A program made the position numbers and the translations under genes. Under the pieces are notes generated by a model that was not told where the DNA came from, did no database searches, and saw only the letters and a list, made by a program, of their open reading frames with translations. From an uncultured Bacteroidales bacterium (GTDB taxonomy: Bacteria; Bacteroidota; Bacteroidia; Bacteroidales; P3), in NCBI GenBank assembly GCA_900318175.1, contig ONJQ01000002.1, positions 141,423 through 205,422 of the forward strand: DNA of 64,000 bases, written 5' to 3'. This document shows positions 23,247-32,031 of the stretch, one piece after another; position 1 is the first letter of the stretch; each line of letters opens with the position of its first letter.

Positions 23247-26198
23247 CTATTCTCCGTTGCCACCGTCGCCATCAGTGAAGGTGTTGATGAAGGTGGCGAT
23301 GTGGGTGCCGATTTCAATCTCGTCGACAAAGAGCCAGGCCTGCTGACCGGAGCTGACGTGCCAATCGGGCAAGGCGCCAAAGTTGACGGCCTTGATTTTG
23401 ACGTAGCGGGCTGTGGTGTAGGGGCCATTGCAAACGAACTTATGCTGCACGCTCTCTTCCTGCCGCTCGCGGATGGGGAGGAAGTCGGTGTTGCGCACCT
23501 GTCCCCAAGGCGTGAAGTTTTGCCCATCCCTCGAAATACTGACTTCGATACGGGTGGGGAAGAAGATCCAGCTCTTCATGTTGTCAAGGCAGTCGACGGC
23601 CACACTGGTGAGGGTCTTGTTTTGCAGCAGGTCTACAACCACTTCCATGTCACCCTGCCAGCCTTGCCAGCCTCCAATGCGGTAGTTGGGTGTGCCGTAG
23701 AGGCGGTCGATGAGCCCTTCGGGGCCGTTCTCGGCGTACTGGGGAGCGGGTTCGGTGAGGTAGCGCAGCTGCTTGTCGGCAATGAAGCGGGTGAGCTGCT
23801 GCTGCACCACGGGGCTGTAGCGACGGCTCTGGGGGTCGTAAGAGACGGCACGGAGCGTGATGTCGCGGTTGACAAGGATGGGGTTTTGGTACAGGATGGA
23901 GTTGGTGTCCGGCAGACGGCCATCGGTGGTGTAGTAGATGCGGGGCGCAACGGTGGCAAGACTGCCATCGTCGGCTGCGGCGAGGGCCATCCCCCTAACG
24001 TCGAGGGCGACGAAGGTGGAGTCCTTGAAGCGTTGCTGCCAGTCGGAGAACCAGGGTGCCGGGGGTATGCGCAAAGAGGCGTCGAAGAGGTTGGAGGATT
24101 TGGAAGCAAAGGATTTGCCGTCCCAGAACAAGCCTGGTGTCCAATCGGACTTGGCAATAAGGATGTCTTCTTGGCCAGTGTGGATGGTGACGCGGTCGAA
24201 GAGGGGCGTCACGGTGACGTATTCGCCACTGCCCGGACAGAGGGGATAGAAGCCCATGGCGCTCATGACATACCAGGCGCTCATCTGTCCGCAATCCTCG
24301 TTGCCGCAGAGGCCATCGGGGTGTGGGGTGTAGAGTTCGTCGAGGATGCGGTGGACGACGGCGTCCAGCTTGTCGGATGCACCGAGATAGGCATAGAGGT
24401 AGGCGGCATGGTGAGAGGGTTCGTTGCCATGGGCACATTGGCCAATCATGCCGGTGATGTCGCTCTGGTCGCGGCCGGTGGTTGCACTGCTGGTGTTGAA
24501 GAGAGAGTCGAGGAATGCCTCGGCACGGGCTTTGCCGCCAAGTTGGGCAATCCAGCCAGCCACATCGTGCGGGACATAGGTGCTATACTGCCAACTGTTG
24601 GCTTCGGTGTAGTGGTTGTTGACCTCGGTGGGGTCGAAGGGGGTGACGAAGCCCCCGTTGCGACGTGCACGCATGAATCCGTTGGGGTCCATAATGTTCT
24701 GCCAGGATTGGGCACGCTGCATATAGGTGTTGTAGACGCTGTTGAGGCGGCTGCGGGTGGCGGTGGTATCGGTGCCGCCCAGACGGGCCATCTCGTTGAG
24801 TGCATAGCGGGCTATGCACCAATCGTCGTAGGCAAATTCGAGGGTTTTGCTGACGGACTCGTTGTCGGTCTGGCTGTCGAGGTAGCCTTGCTCGGCATAG
24901 GCAAGATGGGGTTCGGAGCGGTTGGATGTGGCAATCATGGCGTCCAGCAAGGCCAAGCGGCGTGCGGGGGTCCACTTGTCGAGGATGCCAGCCTGTTGGG
25001 CGGTGAGGATGACCGGGCAGGCGTGGTAGCCAATCATGCAGTGGGTCTCGTGTGCGGAGAGTTCCCACATGGTCAGTTCGCCACCTTTCTCGAATTGGTC
25101 AAGCATGGTGTTAATCCAGTCCTCGGTGATTTCGGGTTCGAGGATGGCCATGAGAGGATGGAGAGCACGGTAGGTGTCCCAAAGAGAGAAGACGGTGTAG
25201 ATGGGCTTGTCGGACTGGTAGATGGTGTCGTTCATGCCCCGGTAGCGGCCGTCCACGTCGCTCCACAGATAGGGCGACGTGTAGCAATGATAAAGGGCGG
25301 TATAGAAGTTGCGGAGTTCGTTGCGGGAACCGCCCTCGACTTCTATCTTGCCGAGAGCCTCCTCCCAACGAGTGTGGGCGTCGGAGCGGAGCTGGGTAAA
25401 GGTGCGGCCATTGCGGGTGGCCAGATTGCGGACAGCACCGTCGGCATCGACACCGGAGATGGAGACGTAGACCTCGGCATCCTTGCAGTCATCGGGCAGC
25501 GTGACGAGGGCTTTCTTGCCACCATCGTAGTAGCGGATGTCCACGATGGGTTGGCTGCACTGCAGGGCGAAGTAGCACCACTGGTCGGGGCTCCAGGCAC
25601 CGCTTTCGCGCCAGCCGGTAAGGATGGTGTCGCCGCGGCGGTCGAAACCGGCACTAATCACTTTGTCACGGTGGCGCAGGTCTATCACAAAGCCTTTGGG
25701 ACCTCTGCCGGGGAAGGTGTAGCGGTGGCAAGCGACGCGCTCGGAGGTGGTGAGCTCCACCATGACGCGACTGCGATCCAGGACTACGCGGTAATAGCCC
25801 GGAGTGGCTTTCTCACCCCGGTGGCTGAAGGGGGAGCAGAACTCGGACTGAGGCATGTCGGAGGAGAAATGCCAGCCCTTGCCTTCGGCAACTACGGGCA
25901 TAAGCAGAATGTCGCAATAATCCTCGCACCCCGTGCCGCTGAGGTGCGTATGGCTGAAGCCATAGAGCGTGTCGTCACTATAATGGTAGCCACTGCAACC
26001 GTCCCAGCCTTCGAGCCGAGTGTCGGGACCGGGTTGAATCTGTCCGAAGGGGACGATGGCTCCGGGATAGGTGTGGCCGTGGCCGTCGGTGCCGACCAAG
26101 GGGTTTACATATCGACTCAGGCCTTGCTGGCAGCCAGCAAAGAGAGCCATGGTCAGCAAGACCGCAAGAAGGGTCTTCGTTTGTTTTAAGAAAAGCAT
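23247..26198 (-). CDS. GH92-family alpha-mannosidase lipoprotein with F5/8C-like domain
   Basis: The 983-residue lipoprotein (lipobox LFAGC near residue 22) is probably surface- or periplasm-exposed. The GH92 start is obvious (YVNPLVGTDGHGHTYPGA, then GFSHTHLSGTGC). The family active-site motif DGLCGNEDCGQMSAWYV is near residue 632. After the catalytic region comes a chitobiase-type CHB_HEX segment (about 750-806, YYTTDGRLPDT) and an F5/8C-like carbohydrate-binding domain (about 812-980). GH92 enzymes are calcium-dependent exo-alpha-mannosidases acting on mannan or N-glycans. The linkage preference cannot be read from sequence. A ROK kinase lies upstream on the same strand. Confidence 0.93.
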   Translation of the reverse strand: MLFLKQTKTLLAVLLTMALFAGCQQGLSRYVNPLVGTDGHGHTYPGAIVPFGQIQPGPDTRLEGWDGCSGYHYSDDTLYGFSHTHLSGTGCEDYCDILLMPVVAEGKGWHFSSDMPQSEFCSPFSHRGEKATPGYYRVVLDRSRVMVELTTSERVACHRYTFPGRGPKGFVIDLRHRDKVISAGFDRRGDTILTGWRESGAWSPDQWCYFALQCSQPIVDIRYYDGGKKALVTLPDDCKDAEVYVSISGVDADGAVRNLATRNGRTFTQLRSDAHTRWEEALGKIEVEGGSRNELRNFYTALYHCYTSPYLWSDVDGRYRGMNDTIYQSDKPIYTVFSLWDTYRALHPLMAILEPEITEDWINTMLDQFEKGGELTMWELSAHETHCMIGYHACPVILTAQQAGILDKWTPARRLALLDAMIATSNRSEPHLAYAEQGYLDSQTDNESVSKTLEFAYDDWCIARYALNEMARLGGTDTTATRSRLNSVYNTYMQRAQSWQNIMDPNGFMRARRNGGFVTPFDPTEVNNHYTEANSWQYSTYVPHDVAGWIAQLGGKARAEAFLDSLFNTSSATTGRDQSDITGMIGQCAHGNEPSHHAAYLYAYLGASDKLDAVVHRILDELYTPHPDGLCGNEDCGQMSAWYVMSAMGFYPLCPGSGEYVTVTPLFDRVTIHTGQEDILIAKSDWTPGLFWDGKSFASKSSNLFDASLRIPPAPWFSDWQQRFKDSTFVALDVRGMALAAADDGSLATVAPRIYYTTDGRLPDTNSILYQNPILVNRDITLRAVSYDPQSRRYSPVVQQQLTRFIADKQLRYLTEPAPQYAENGPEGLIDRLYGTPNYRIGGWQGWQGDMEVVVDLLQNKTLTSVAVDCLDNMKSWIFFPTRIEVSISRDGQNFTPWGQVRNTDFLPIRERQEESVQHKFVCNGPYTTARYVKIKAVNFGALPDWHVSSGQQAWLFVDEIEIGTHIATFINTFTDGDGGNGE

Positions 26199-26248
26199 TT
26201 TGTAAAAGTGTTAATGTGTTAATCGCCTTTGAATAAACAAAGTTGGAT

Positions 26249-27259
26249 TTATCTTGTTGCTTTGAGTCTAATCAGTGCAGCAGCCCCAAGTATGGCCACT
26301 TCGTTGGCATTGAGCTGCGACATGCGAATCTCGCATTTGCCCTTGTAGATGTTCAGCAGGTTGGCTTCGAAAGCCTCACGCAGGGGCGCCATCAAGGGTT
26401 CGCCCACCTTGGTGGGGCCGCCCATCAGGAAGATGGCTTGCGGGGCCGAGAAGGTGCAGGCATTGGCGCAAGCCAGTCCCAGCCATTCGCCCACCATGCG
26501 GTAGGTTTCCAGAGCCAGGGTGTCGCCCGCGTTGGCGGCATCGCCAATCATCTTGCAGGTGATGTCCTTGTCCTCGGTTTCGGGAGAAATCCATCCCGCC
26601 ATGCGGCTGGCCTCGACGGGTGCTCCCTTTTCCTTGCGCAGTTCGGTGTAGGTCTGCACGATGCCACGAGCCGATGTATAGGCCTCCAAGCAACCCTTGC
26701 GGCCACAGCTGCAGCGACGACCGTTAGGGATAAGGATATTATGGCCCAGCTCACCTGCCGTGCCAGTCGACCCGTGCACCAGACGGCCATCCACAACGAT
26801 GCCGCTTCCCACGCCAGTGCCGAGGGTAATCATGATGAAATGATCCATCCCTTTGGCTCCGCCGTATACGTACTCGCCGTAAGCAGCAGCGTTGGCATCG
26901 TTGCTCAACACCACGGGAATGTCCACATACTTGTGGAACTCCTCTTCGAAATTCAGCAGTCCCTTGATGGTCAGGTTCGGAGCCCACTCAACACAGCCTG
27001 TGTAGAAGTTGCCGTTCGGGGCACCCATACCGATGCCCGTCAGTTCGTTCAGGCCGATGCTCTTCACGCCTTTCTCGGGGTCGCCCTGAGCCACCATGTT
27101 GCTTATCTGCTCCATAATGTCGGCCACGTATGGCTCCAGCATGAAGTAGTTGCCCGTAGGAATGCTGCCTCTGGACACAATTTTAGAGTCGTCTCTTACC
27201 AGTCCAATGTCGGTGTTAGTGCCGCCGACATCAATGCCAATAGCGTATGAATTTTGCAT
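26249..27259 (-). CDS. ROK-family sugar kinase
   Basis: The 336-residue cytoplasmic kinase has an N-terminal phosphate-binding motif (GIDVGGTNTDIG), a central ATP-binding segment (ITLGTGVGSGIVVDG) and the ROK zinc signature (CSCGRKGCLEAY, near residue 187). The start at 27259 gives a normal N-terminus; the longer frame to 27307 reads through the promoter. ROK kinases phosphorylate glucose, mannose, ManNAc or related sugars. With the GH92 mannosidase 50 bp downstream on the same strand, mannose or glucose is plausible but unproven. It is divergent from phoH. Confidence 0.9.
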   Translation of the reverse strand: MQNSYAIGIDVGGTNTDIGLVRDDSKIVSRGSIPTGNYFMLEPYVADIMEQISNMVAQGDPEKGVKSIGLNELTGIGMGAPNGNFYTGCVEWAPNLTIKGLLNFEEEFHKYVDIPVVLSNDANAAAYGEYVYGGAKGMDHFIMITLGTGVGSGIVVDGRLVHGSTGTAGELGHNILIPNGRRCSCGRKGCLEAYTSARGIVQTYTELRKEKGAPVEASRMAGWISPETEDKDITCKMIGDAANAGDTLALETYRMVGEWLGLACANACTFSAPQAIFLMGGPTKVGEPLMAPLREAFEANLLNIYKGKCEIRMSQLNANEVAILGAAALIRLKATR

Positions 27260-27294
27260 AATCCTTTGCGTTTTTTTTGTTCTACAATGAAATG

Positions 27295-27302
27295 CAAAAA
27301 TA
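27295..27302 (-). promoter_or_regulatory. Minus-7 box of the ROK kinase gene
   Basis: TATTTTTG on the minus strand matches TAnnTTTG. It lies 36 bases before the ATG at 27259 and is back to back with the phoH promoter. Confidence 0.6.
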
Positions 27303-27345
27303 CACATTTTTTTTCAATAATCGCTACCATGTGACAAAACTTTTG

Positions 27346-27353
27346 TACCTTTG
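27346..27353 (+). promoter_or_regulatory. Minus-7 box of phoH, almost touching the start codon
   Basis: TACCTTTG matches TAnnTTTG and ends only four bases before the phoH ATG at 27358. Normal spacing from this box would put transcription initiation at or next to the start codon. Confidence 0.6.
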
Positions 27354-27357
27354 CACC

Positions 27358-28344
27358 ATGGAAGAACCCGTTACAGAAAAGATATTATCACTCGAAGAGA
27401 TTGACTACACACGCTTTTGGGGCGAGAACGACAAGATTCTCGACTTTGTCCGCATCCTCTTCCCCAAGCTGAAAATCATTGTCCGTGGCGACATGCTCAA
27501 AGTGGTGGGCAACCCCGACGACATCAGCCATTTCGAAGGCAAACTGCAAGCCATGAAGACCTACTACGACAAGGTCGGACGCCTCAACGAGAACGTCATC
27601 ATGCAAATCTTCGAAAATGGTGGTTCCACACCCGAGGCGGAGACCAACGACGAGATTCTTGTGCACGGCCGCAACGGTCTCCTCATCAAGGCCCGCACCC
27701 CCAACCAACAGCGTCTGGTACGCGCCGTCAAGGAGAACGACATGGTCTTTGCCATCGGCCCTGCCGGCACGGGCAAGACCTATACCGCTGTGGCCCTTGC
27801 CGTCCGCGCACTCAAAAACAAGGAGATTCGCCGCATCATCCTCACCCGCCCTGCCGTCGAGGCTGGCGAGAATCTCGGCTTTCTGCCGGGCGACCTGCGC
27901 GATAAACTCGACCCCTACCTGCAACCGCTTTATGACGCCCTGCGCGACATGATTCCTCAGCAGAAACTCCTCTCCTACTGGGAAGATAACACCATCGAGA
28001 TTGCTCCCCTTGCCTTTATGCGTGGTCGCACCTTGGACAACGCCTTTGTCATCTTAGACGAAGCGCAGAACTCCACCTCCGCCCAGCTCAAAATGTTCCT
28101 CACCCGCATGGGACGCAACGCCAAGTTCGTCATCACTGGCGACATCACCCAGATAGACCTTCCCCGCCACCAGCAGTCCGGTCTGGTACAGGCCCTCAAC
28201 ATTCTGGATGGCATCAAGGGCATCTCCATCATTCGCCTCGACAACAAAGACGTGATACGCCACAGTCTCGTCACCAAAATAATCAGTGCCTATGAACGCC
28301 ATTCCGAACCGACGGCTGACCAGCCGTCCCAACTGCAAGATTAA
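27358..28344 (+). CDS. phoH: PhoH family ATPase
   Basis: The 328-residue protein has a short KH-like N-terminal region (about 25-75, [14 protein letters not shown]) and a PhoH ATPase domain. Walker A is GPAGTGKTY near residue 134, Walker B is FVILDEAQN near 230, and [11 protein letters not shown] is the family's third motif. Family members are linked to RNA metabolism and stress. The start at 27358 aligns with relatives; the longer frame from 27277 crosses both promoters. Its last 59 bases overlap the start of ispE in another frame. Confidence 0.92.
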   Translation: MEEPVTEKILSLEEIDYTRFWGENDKILDFVRILFPKLKIIVRGDMLKVVGNPDDISHFEGKLQAMKTYYDKVGRLNENVIMQIFENGGSTPEAETNDEILVHGRNGLLIKARTPNQQRLVRAVKENDMVFAIGPAGTGKTYTAVALAVRALKNKEIRRIILTRPAVEAGENLGFLPGDLRDKLDPYLQPLYDALRDMIPQQKLLSYWEDNTIEIAPLAFMRGRTLDNAFVILDEAQNSTSAQLKMFLTRMGRNAKFVITGDITQIDLPRHQQSGLVQALNILDGIKGISIIRLDNKDVIRHSLVTKIISAYERHSEPTADQPSQLQD

Positions 28345-29083
28345 CATCGGTCTGCACATCGTCGGCAAACGTCCTGACGGCTACCACGACCTGGAAACCA
28401 TTTTCCTGCCGGTGCCCCAGCTGTGCGACGAGCTGGAGATTGAGATTCTCCCCGGCGGAGAGGCCACCATGACGCAGGATGGTATCACCCTTGACAACGC
28501 TCCCGATGACAACCTCTGCATGAAGGCATATCGACTCCTGCAGCAAGAATACGGACTCGCGCCCGTCGCCATACGGCTCCACAAGCATATCCCCTTCGGT
28601 GCCGGCTTGGGCGGAGGCAGCAGCGACGCCGCTTTCACCCTCAAGATGCTCAACACCCTTTTCGGCCTCGGTCTCACGACCCTCCAACTCGAAATCAGCG
28701 CCGCACAGATTGGTGCCGACTGCCCCTTTTTCATCAACAACCAGGCCGCCTACGCGACGGGTATCGGCGACCGTCTCGAACCCATCAGTCTCGACCTTTC
28801 GGCCTACAACATCATCATCGAAATACCCCCTGACGAACACGTCAGCACCCGCGAGGCCTATGCCGGCATCAAGCCCAACGCCACCCAACGACCCGACTTG
28901 CGCCAAGCCATCAACCTCCCACCCACACAATGGCGCGACCTTGTAAGCAACGACTTCGAGCAGAGTGTATTCCCAGCCCACCCCGCCATCGCCGCTCTCA
29001 AGGCTGACATGTACCGTCGCGGAGCTCTCTACGCCAGCATGACGGGCAGCGGAGCCGCTGTTTTCGGCATCTTTGAAAAATAA
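28286..29083 (+). CDS. ispE: 4-diphosphocytidyl-2-C-methyl-D-erythritol kinase
   Basis: The 265-residue GHMP kinase phosphorylates CDP-ME in the MEP isoprenoid pathway. Family landmarks are the substrate motif [19 protein letters not shown] at about 16-34, the ATP-binding loop [12 protein letters not shown] at about 106 and a C-terminal [12 protein letters not shown]. The normal start (ATG at 28286 or 28292) lies inside the end of phoH, a 59-base overlap, so the two genes are coupled. Length is normal for the family. Confidence 0.93.
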   Translation: MPMNAIPNRRLTSRPNCKINIGLHIVGKRPDGYHDLETIFLPVPQLCDELEIEILPGGEATMTQDGITLDNAPDDNLCMKAYRLLQQEYGLAPVAIRLHKHIPFGAGLGGGSSDAAFTLKMLNTLFGLGLTTLQLEISAAQIGADCPFFINNQAAYATGIGDRLEPISLDLSAYNIIIEIPPDEHVSTREAYAGIKPNATQRPDLRQAINLPPTQWRDLVSNDFEQSVFPAHPAIAALKADMYRRGALYASMTGSGAAVFGIFEK

Positions 29084-29107
29084 TTTTGCCATTTTAAATA
29101 TTATTAG

Positions 29108-29115
29108 TATCTTTG
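29108..29115 (+). promoter_or_regulatory. Minus-7 box of fba
   Basis: TATCTTTG, 59 bases before the fba ATG, gives a leader of about 54 nt and separates fba from phoH-ispE. Confidence 0.65.
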
Positions 29116-29174
29116 CAAAATCATTCAACAAGTAGATTATAAACCGGTTTTCTAAAAACATAAACAACATCAAT

Positions 29175-30173
29175 ATGGTAGATTACAAATCAATAGGATT
29201 GGTGAACACCCGCGCGATGTTCGCCAAAGCAGTGGACGGCGGCTATGCCATCCCCGCCTTCAACTTCAATAACATGGAGCAGATGCAGGCCATCATCATG
29301 GCTGCTGTCGAAACCAAAAGCCCCGTGATTCTGCAAGTGAGCAAGGGCGCCCGCGACTACGCCAACCAGACCCTCCTCCGCTACATGGCCGAAGGTGCCG
29401 TAGAGTATGCCAAAGAACTGGGCTGCCCCAACCCCCAGATTGTCCTCCATCTGGACCACGGCGACAGCTTCGAAACCTGCAAGAGCTGCATTGACATGGG
29501 CTTCAGCAGTGTTATGATTGACGGCAGCGCACTCCCCTACGACGAGAACGTTGCCCTCACCCGCAGGGTGGTGGACTATGCCCACCAGTTCGACGTCACC
29601 GTCGAGGGCGAGCTCGGTGTTCTGGCCGGTGTCGAGGATGAAGTCTCCGCAGCAGAGAGCCACTACACCAAACCCGAAGAGGTCATCGACTTTGTCACCA
29701 AGACAGGTGTCGACAGCCTCGCCATTAGCATTGGCACCAGCCACGGCGCCTACAAATTCACTCCCGAGCAGTGCACCGTCGACCCGCAGACGGGCCGCCT
29801 TGTGCCTCCTCCCTTAGCCTTCGACGTTCTTGAGGCCATTGAGAAGAAACTGCCCGGATTCCCCATCGTCCTCCACGGCTCCAGCAGCGTCCCGCAGGAT
29901 GAGGTGGATACTATCAACAAGTATGGTGGCGCCCTCAAAGCCGCCGTCGGCATCCCCGAGGAGCAGCTGCGCAAGGCCGCCAAGAGCGCCGTCTGCAAAA
30001 TCAACATCGACAGCGACAGCCGTCTGGCCATGACCGCAGCCATCCGCAAACACATGGCTGAGCATCCCGACCATTTCGATCCGCGCCAGTACCTCAAACC
30101 CGCCCGCGAGAGCATGAAGAAGATGTACATCCACAAAATCGTCAACGTGCTGGGCAGCAACGACAAACTCTAA
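29175..30173 (+). CDS. fba: Class II fructose-1,6-bisphosphate aldolase
   Basis: The 332-residue zinc-dependent aldolase interconverts fructose 1,6-bisphosphate with DHAP and glyceraldehyde 3-phosphate. Visible motifs are AIPAFNFNNMEQMQA, the zinc/catalytic HLDHGDSFE near residue 95, VEGELGVLAG near 150, the glycine-rich SIGTSHGAYKF near 190 and HGSSSVP near 235. Length is typical. It has its own promoter (29108-29115) and ends at a strong double hairpin terminator. Confidence 0.95.
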   Translation: MVDYKSIGLVNTRAMFAKAVDGGYAIPAFNFNNMEQMQAIIMAAVETKSPVILQVSKGARDYANQTLLRYMAEGAVEYAKELGCPNPQIVLHLDHGDSFETCKSCIDMGFSSVMIDGSALPYDENVALTRRVVDYAHQFDVTVEGELGVLAGVEDEVSAAESHYTKPEEVIDFVTKTGVDSLAISIGTSHGAYKFTPEQCTVDPQTGRLVPPPLAFDVLEAIEKKLPGFPIVLHGSSSVPQDEVDTINKYGGALKAAVGIPEEQLRKAAKSAVCKINIDSDSRLAMTAAIRKHMAEHPDHFDPRQYLKPARESMKKMYIHKIVNVLGSNDKL

Positions 30174-30179
30174 ACCATT

Positions 30180-30248
30180 CTCCCACCACCGTGGGAGCCT
30201 GAAAAATCTCTACAGGGAGACGGGACACGAGCCGTCTCCCTCTTTTTG
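30180..30248 (+). terminator. Double hairpin terminator after fba
   Basis: A first hairpin pairs CTCCCAC (30180-30186) with GTGGGAG (30191-30197). The main one pairs GGGAGACGG (30215-30223) with CCGTCTCCC (30232-30240) and is followed directly by TCTTTTT. Confidence 0.85.
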
Positions 30249-30294
30249 TATGTCCATCTTTCAGCCTCTACACCGCTATCTTTAAAAAAAAGTG

Positions 30295-30302
30295 TATATT
30301 TG
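30295..30302 (+). promoter_or_regulatory. Minus-7 box of the WecA/MraY-like gene
   Basis: TATATTTG matches TAnnTTTG, 31 bases before the ATG at 30333. Confidence 0.65.
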
Positions 30303-30332
30303 CAAAACGTTTGTTGAACAAGTACCGTACTT

Positions 30333-31340
30333 ATGTATTTTATTATCACCCTAATAGCCCTTGTGGCATACGAACTGCTCTACTTCGCTCTTGCCAAGCG
30401 GCTCCACATTGTGGACCGTCCCAACGAACGTAGCTCACACCACCGTGTGGTACTGTTGGGTGCGGGTGTCATATTCATCCTTGCCCTTGTCCATTATGGA
30501 CTTTTCAACACCGACAGCGGTTTGCTGCTCCATCTGGGCCAACACCTGCTACCCCGCAACGGCTACATGCCCTTCCTTGGCGGAGCCCTGCTGCTGGCCG
30601 TTGTCAGCTATGCCGACGACCTCCATCCATTGCCCAGCTGGCTCCGTATGTTGGCACAATGCGCCGCCATCGTCCTTGCCTTCCATCCCTCAATCGCCAC
30701 CCTACAGGTGTGGCAGATGATGCTGTTGGTCATCGTCTTTGCCGGAGTGCTCAACGTCTACAACTTCATGGACGGCATCAATGGCATGTTGGCAGCTTAT
30801 TCCTTAGCTGTGGTGGGCACCTTCTTCGTCATCAATCTCTTCATCCATCCCTTTGTGGACACCCAACTTCTGGCCACCATGCTGCTGGCAATCCTCGTCT
30901 TCGGCTTCTTCAACTTCCGCACACATGCCCGCTGTTTCTCGGGCGATGTGGGCAGCATCGTCATGGGCTTTACTGTGGTATACCTGCTGGTGCGCTACGA
31001 CGCATCTCTGCCAGATAATGGTGAGAACGTCAGCTTCCTCTGCTTCATCATCGTCTTCCTGGCCGATGGCCTGCTGACCATTGCCAAACGTTTCCTCAGT
31101 GGTCGCAATATCCTCGAAGCTCATCGCGAACACCTCTACGAGACTCTCGTCAACGAGCTCCATGTGCCTCACCTGCGCGTTGCAGCCTCCTACGCCCTGC
31201 TCCAACTACTTGTCAACGTAGGTTACCTGACCGTAACCGACAAGAACCTCTACACCTTCGTCGTCGCCTTCTTGCTGGTCGTTGCCTACGGCCTCTTCTT
31301 CAACTACTGCAACCGCCGTGGGCTCACCCTACCCAAATGA
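30333..31340 (+). CDS. WecA/MraY-family polyprenyl-phosphate sugar-1-phosphate transferase
   Basis: The 335-residue integral membrane enzyme has about ten hydrophobic segments. It moves a sugar-1-phosphate (often GlcNAc-1-P) from a UDP-sugar to undecaprenyl phosphate, the first step of O-antigen or similar glycans. Family motifs are SYADDLHPLP near residue 90 (metal-binding DD), NVYNFMDGINGM near 144, FSGDVGSIVMG near 205 and the cytoplasmic HREHLYE near 262. The HREHLY form and the short length suggest a WecA/TagO-type enzyme rather than MraY of peptidoglycan synthesis. It stands alone, 9 kb before the glycan operon. Confidence 0.88.
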   Translation: MYFIITLIALVAYELLYFALAKRLHIVDRPNERSSHHRVVLLGAGVIFILALVHYGLFNTDSGLLLHLGQHLLPRNGYMPFLGGALLLAVVSYADDLHPLPSWLRMLAQCAAIVLAFHPSIATLQVWQMMLLVIVFAGVLNVYNFMDGINGMLAAYSLAVVGTFFVINLFIHPFVDTQLLATMLLAILVFGFFNFRTHARCFSGDVGSIVMGFTVVYLLVRYDASLPDNGENVSFLCFIIVFLADGLLTIAKRFLSGRNILEAHREHLYETLVNELHVPHLRVAASYALLQLLVNVGYLTVTDKNLYTFVVAFLLVVAYGLFFNYCNRRGLTLPK

Positions 31341-31400
31341 TTTATTAACCCGCAGGGCATCCCTGCACAACACTCCGGTCTTTACACCGGAAACAATAAT

Positions 31401-31880
31401 ATGAGAAAAGAGACCTTTATTACCGTCCTCATTACATTTGCAGTCACCTCGTTACTGTGGTTTTTCGTTTTCTTTGTTCTCATTCCCGGAATGAAGAGCC
31501 ACAGTACCGACAACGATTCCGTAACGCAACCCACCGCCCAGAATTCCGACCCCACGGCACCATCCTACCAAGTCAATGCCAAACATGAGGTGGACTACAA
31601 TCAATCCATCATTGGCCACTGGGACCCAGTCGAAGTCTCCGAGACTCAGTTGGATTTTTCTGAATACGGAACCCTGAAAGCCACTTCCAATAAGTACAAC
31701 CACCCTGTCCGCACCGACTATAAGTACAAACTGCTGGGCGACCGCATGGGCTACACCCTCATGGTAGACTTTTACGAAGGCGACTGGCACCGAATAGAGA
31801 TTACCACCGATGAAGACGGAGACACATACCTCTCCATCTTCGACGACCCCGAACTGGGAGGCCGCTACCGCAAACGCTAA
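31401..31880 (+). CDS. Hypothetical single-pass membrane protein
   Basis: The 159-residue protein has one N-terminal membrane helix (about 8-30) with no clear cleavage site. A Thr/Asp/Pro-rich spacer (about 33-55) leads to a beta-rich C-terminal domain (IIGHWDPVEVSETQLDFSEYG..., YTLMVDFYEGDWHRIEI). The pattern of a short domain opening with 'GHW' and closing with a strand-rich YLSIFDDPELGGRY is reminiscent of small lipocalin-like folds, but I do not recognise a family. It follows the WecA/MraY-like gene by 60 nt and may be co-transcribed. Confidence 0.65.
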   Translation: MRKETFITVLITFAVTSLLWFFVFFVLIPGMKSHSTDNDSVTQPTAQNSDPTAPSYQVNAKHEVDYNQSIIGHWDPVEVSETQLDFSEYGTLKATSNKYNHPVRTDYKYKLLGDRMGYTLMVDFYEGDWHRIEITTDEDGDTYLSIFDDPELGGRYRKR

Positions 31881-31890
31881 ATTAAAGAAA

Positions 31891-32009
31891 TAGATATGAT
31901 AGAGGCTATAGAAACTATAGCCTCTATCATATCTACCACGTTAGCCACGATGGAAGACCGCAACAATTTGAGCCCCGCTGCCGCTTTGCGGCAGCGGGGC
32001 TCAAATTGT
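31891..32009. terminator. Two long perfect hairpins between convergent genes
   Basis: The first hairpin (31891-31935) has 21-bp perfect arms and an AAA loop. The second (31963-32009) has 22-bp perfect arms, GC-rich in the middle, and a TTT loop. They lie between the end of the gene at 31880 and the end of serS at 32032, so they probably terminate both transcripts, although neither is followed by a T run on the plus strand. Confidence 0.75.
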
Positions 32010-32031
32010 ATAGGTGACAGTCGATGTGTAA

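Noticed and set aside
23229-26189. 986-codon open frame on the plus strand
   Set aside because: It is exactly antisense to the GH92 gene, whose signal peptide and active-site motifs are clear. GC-rich codon use leaves the opposite strand open, and the translation has no recognisable domain.
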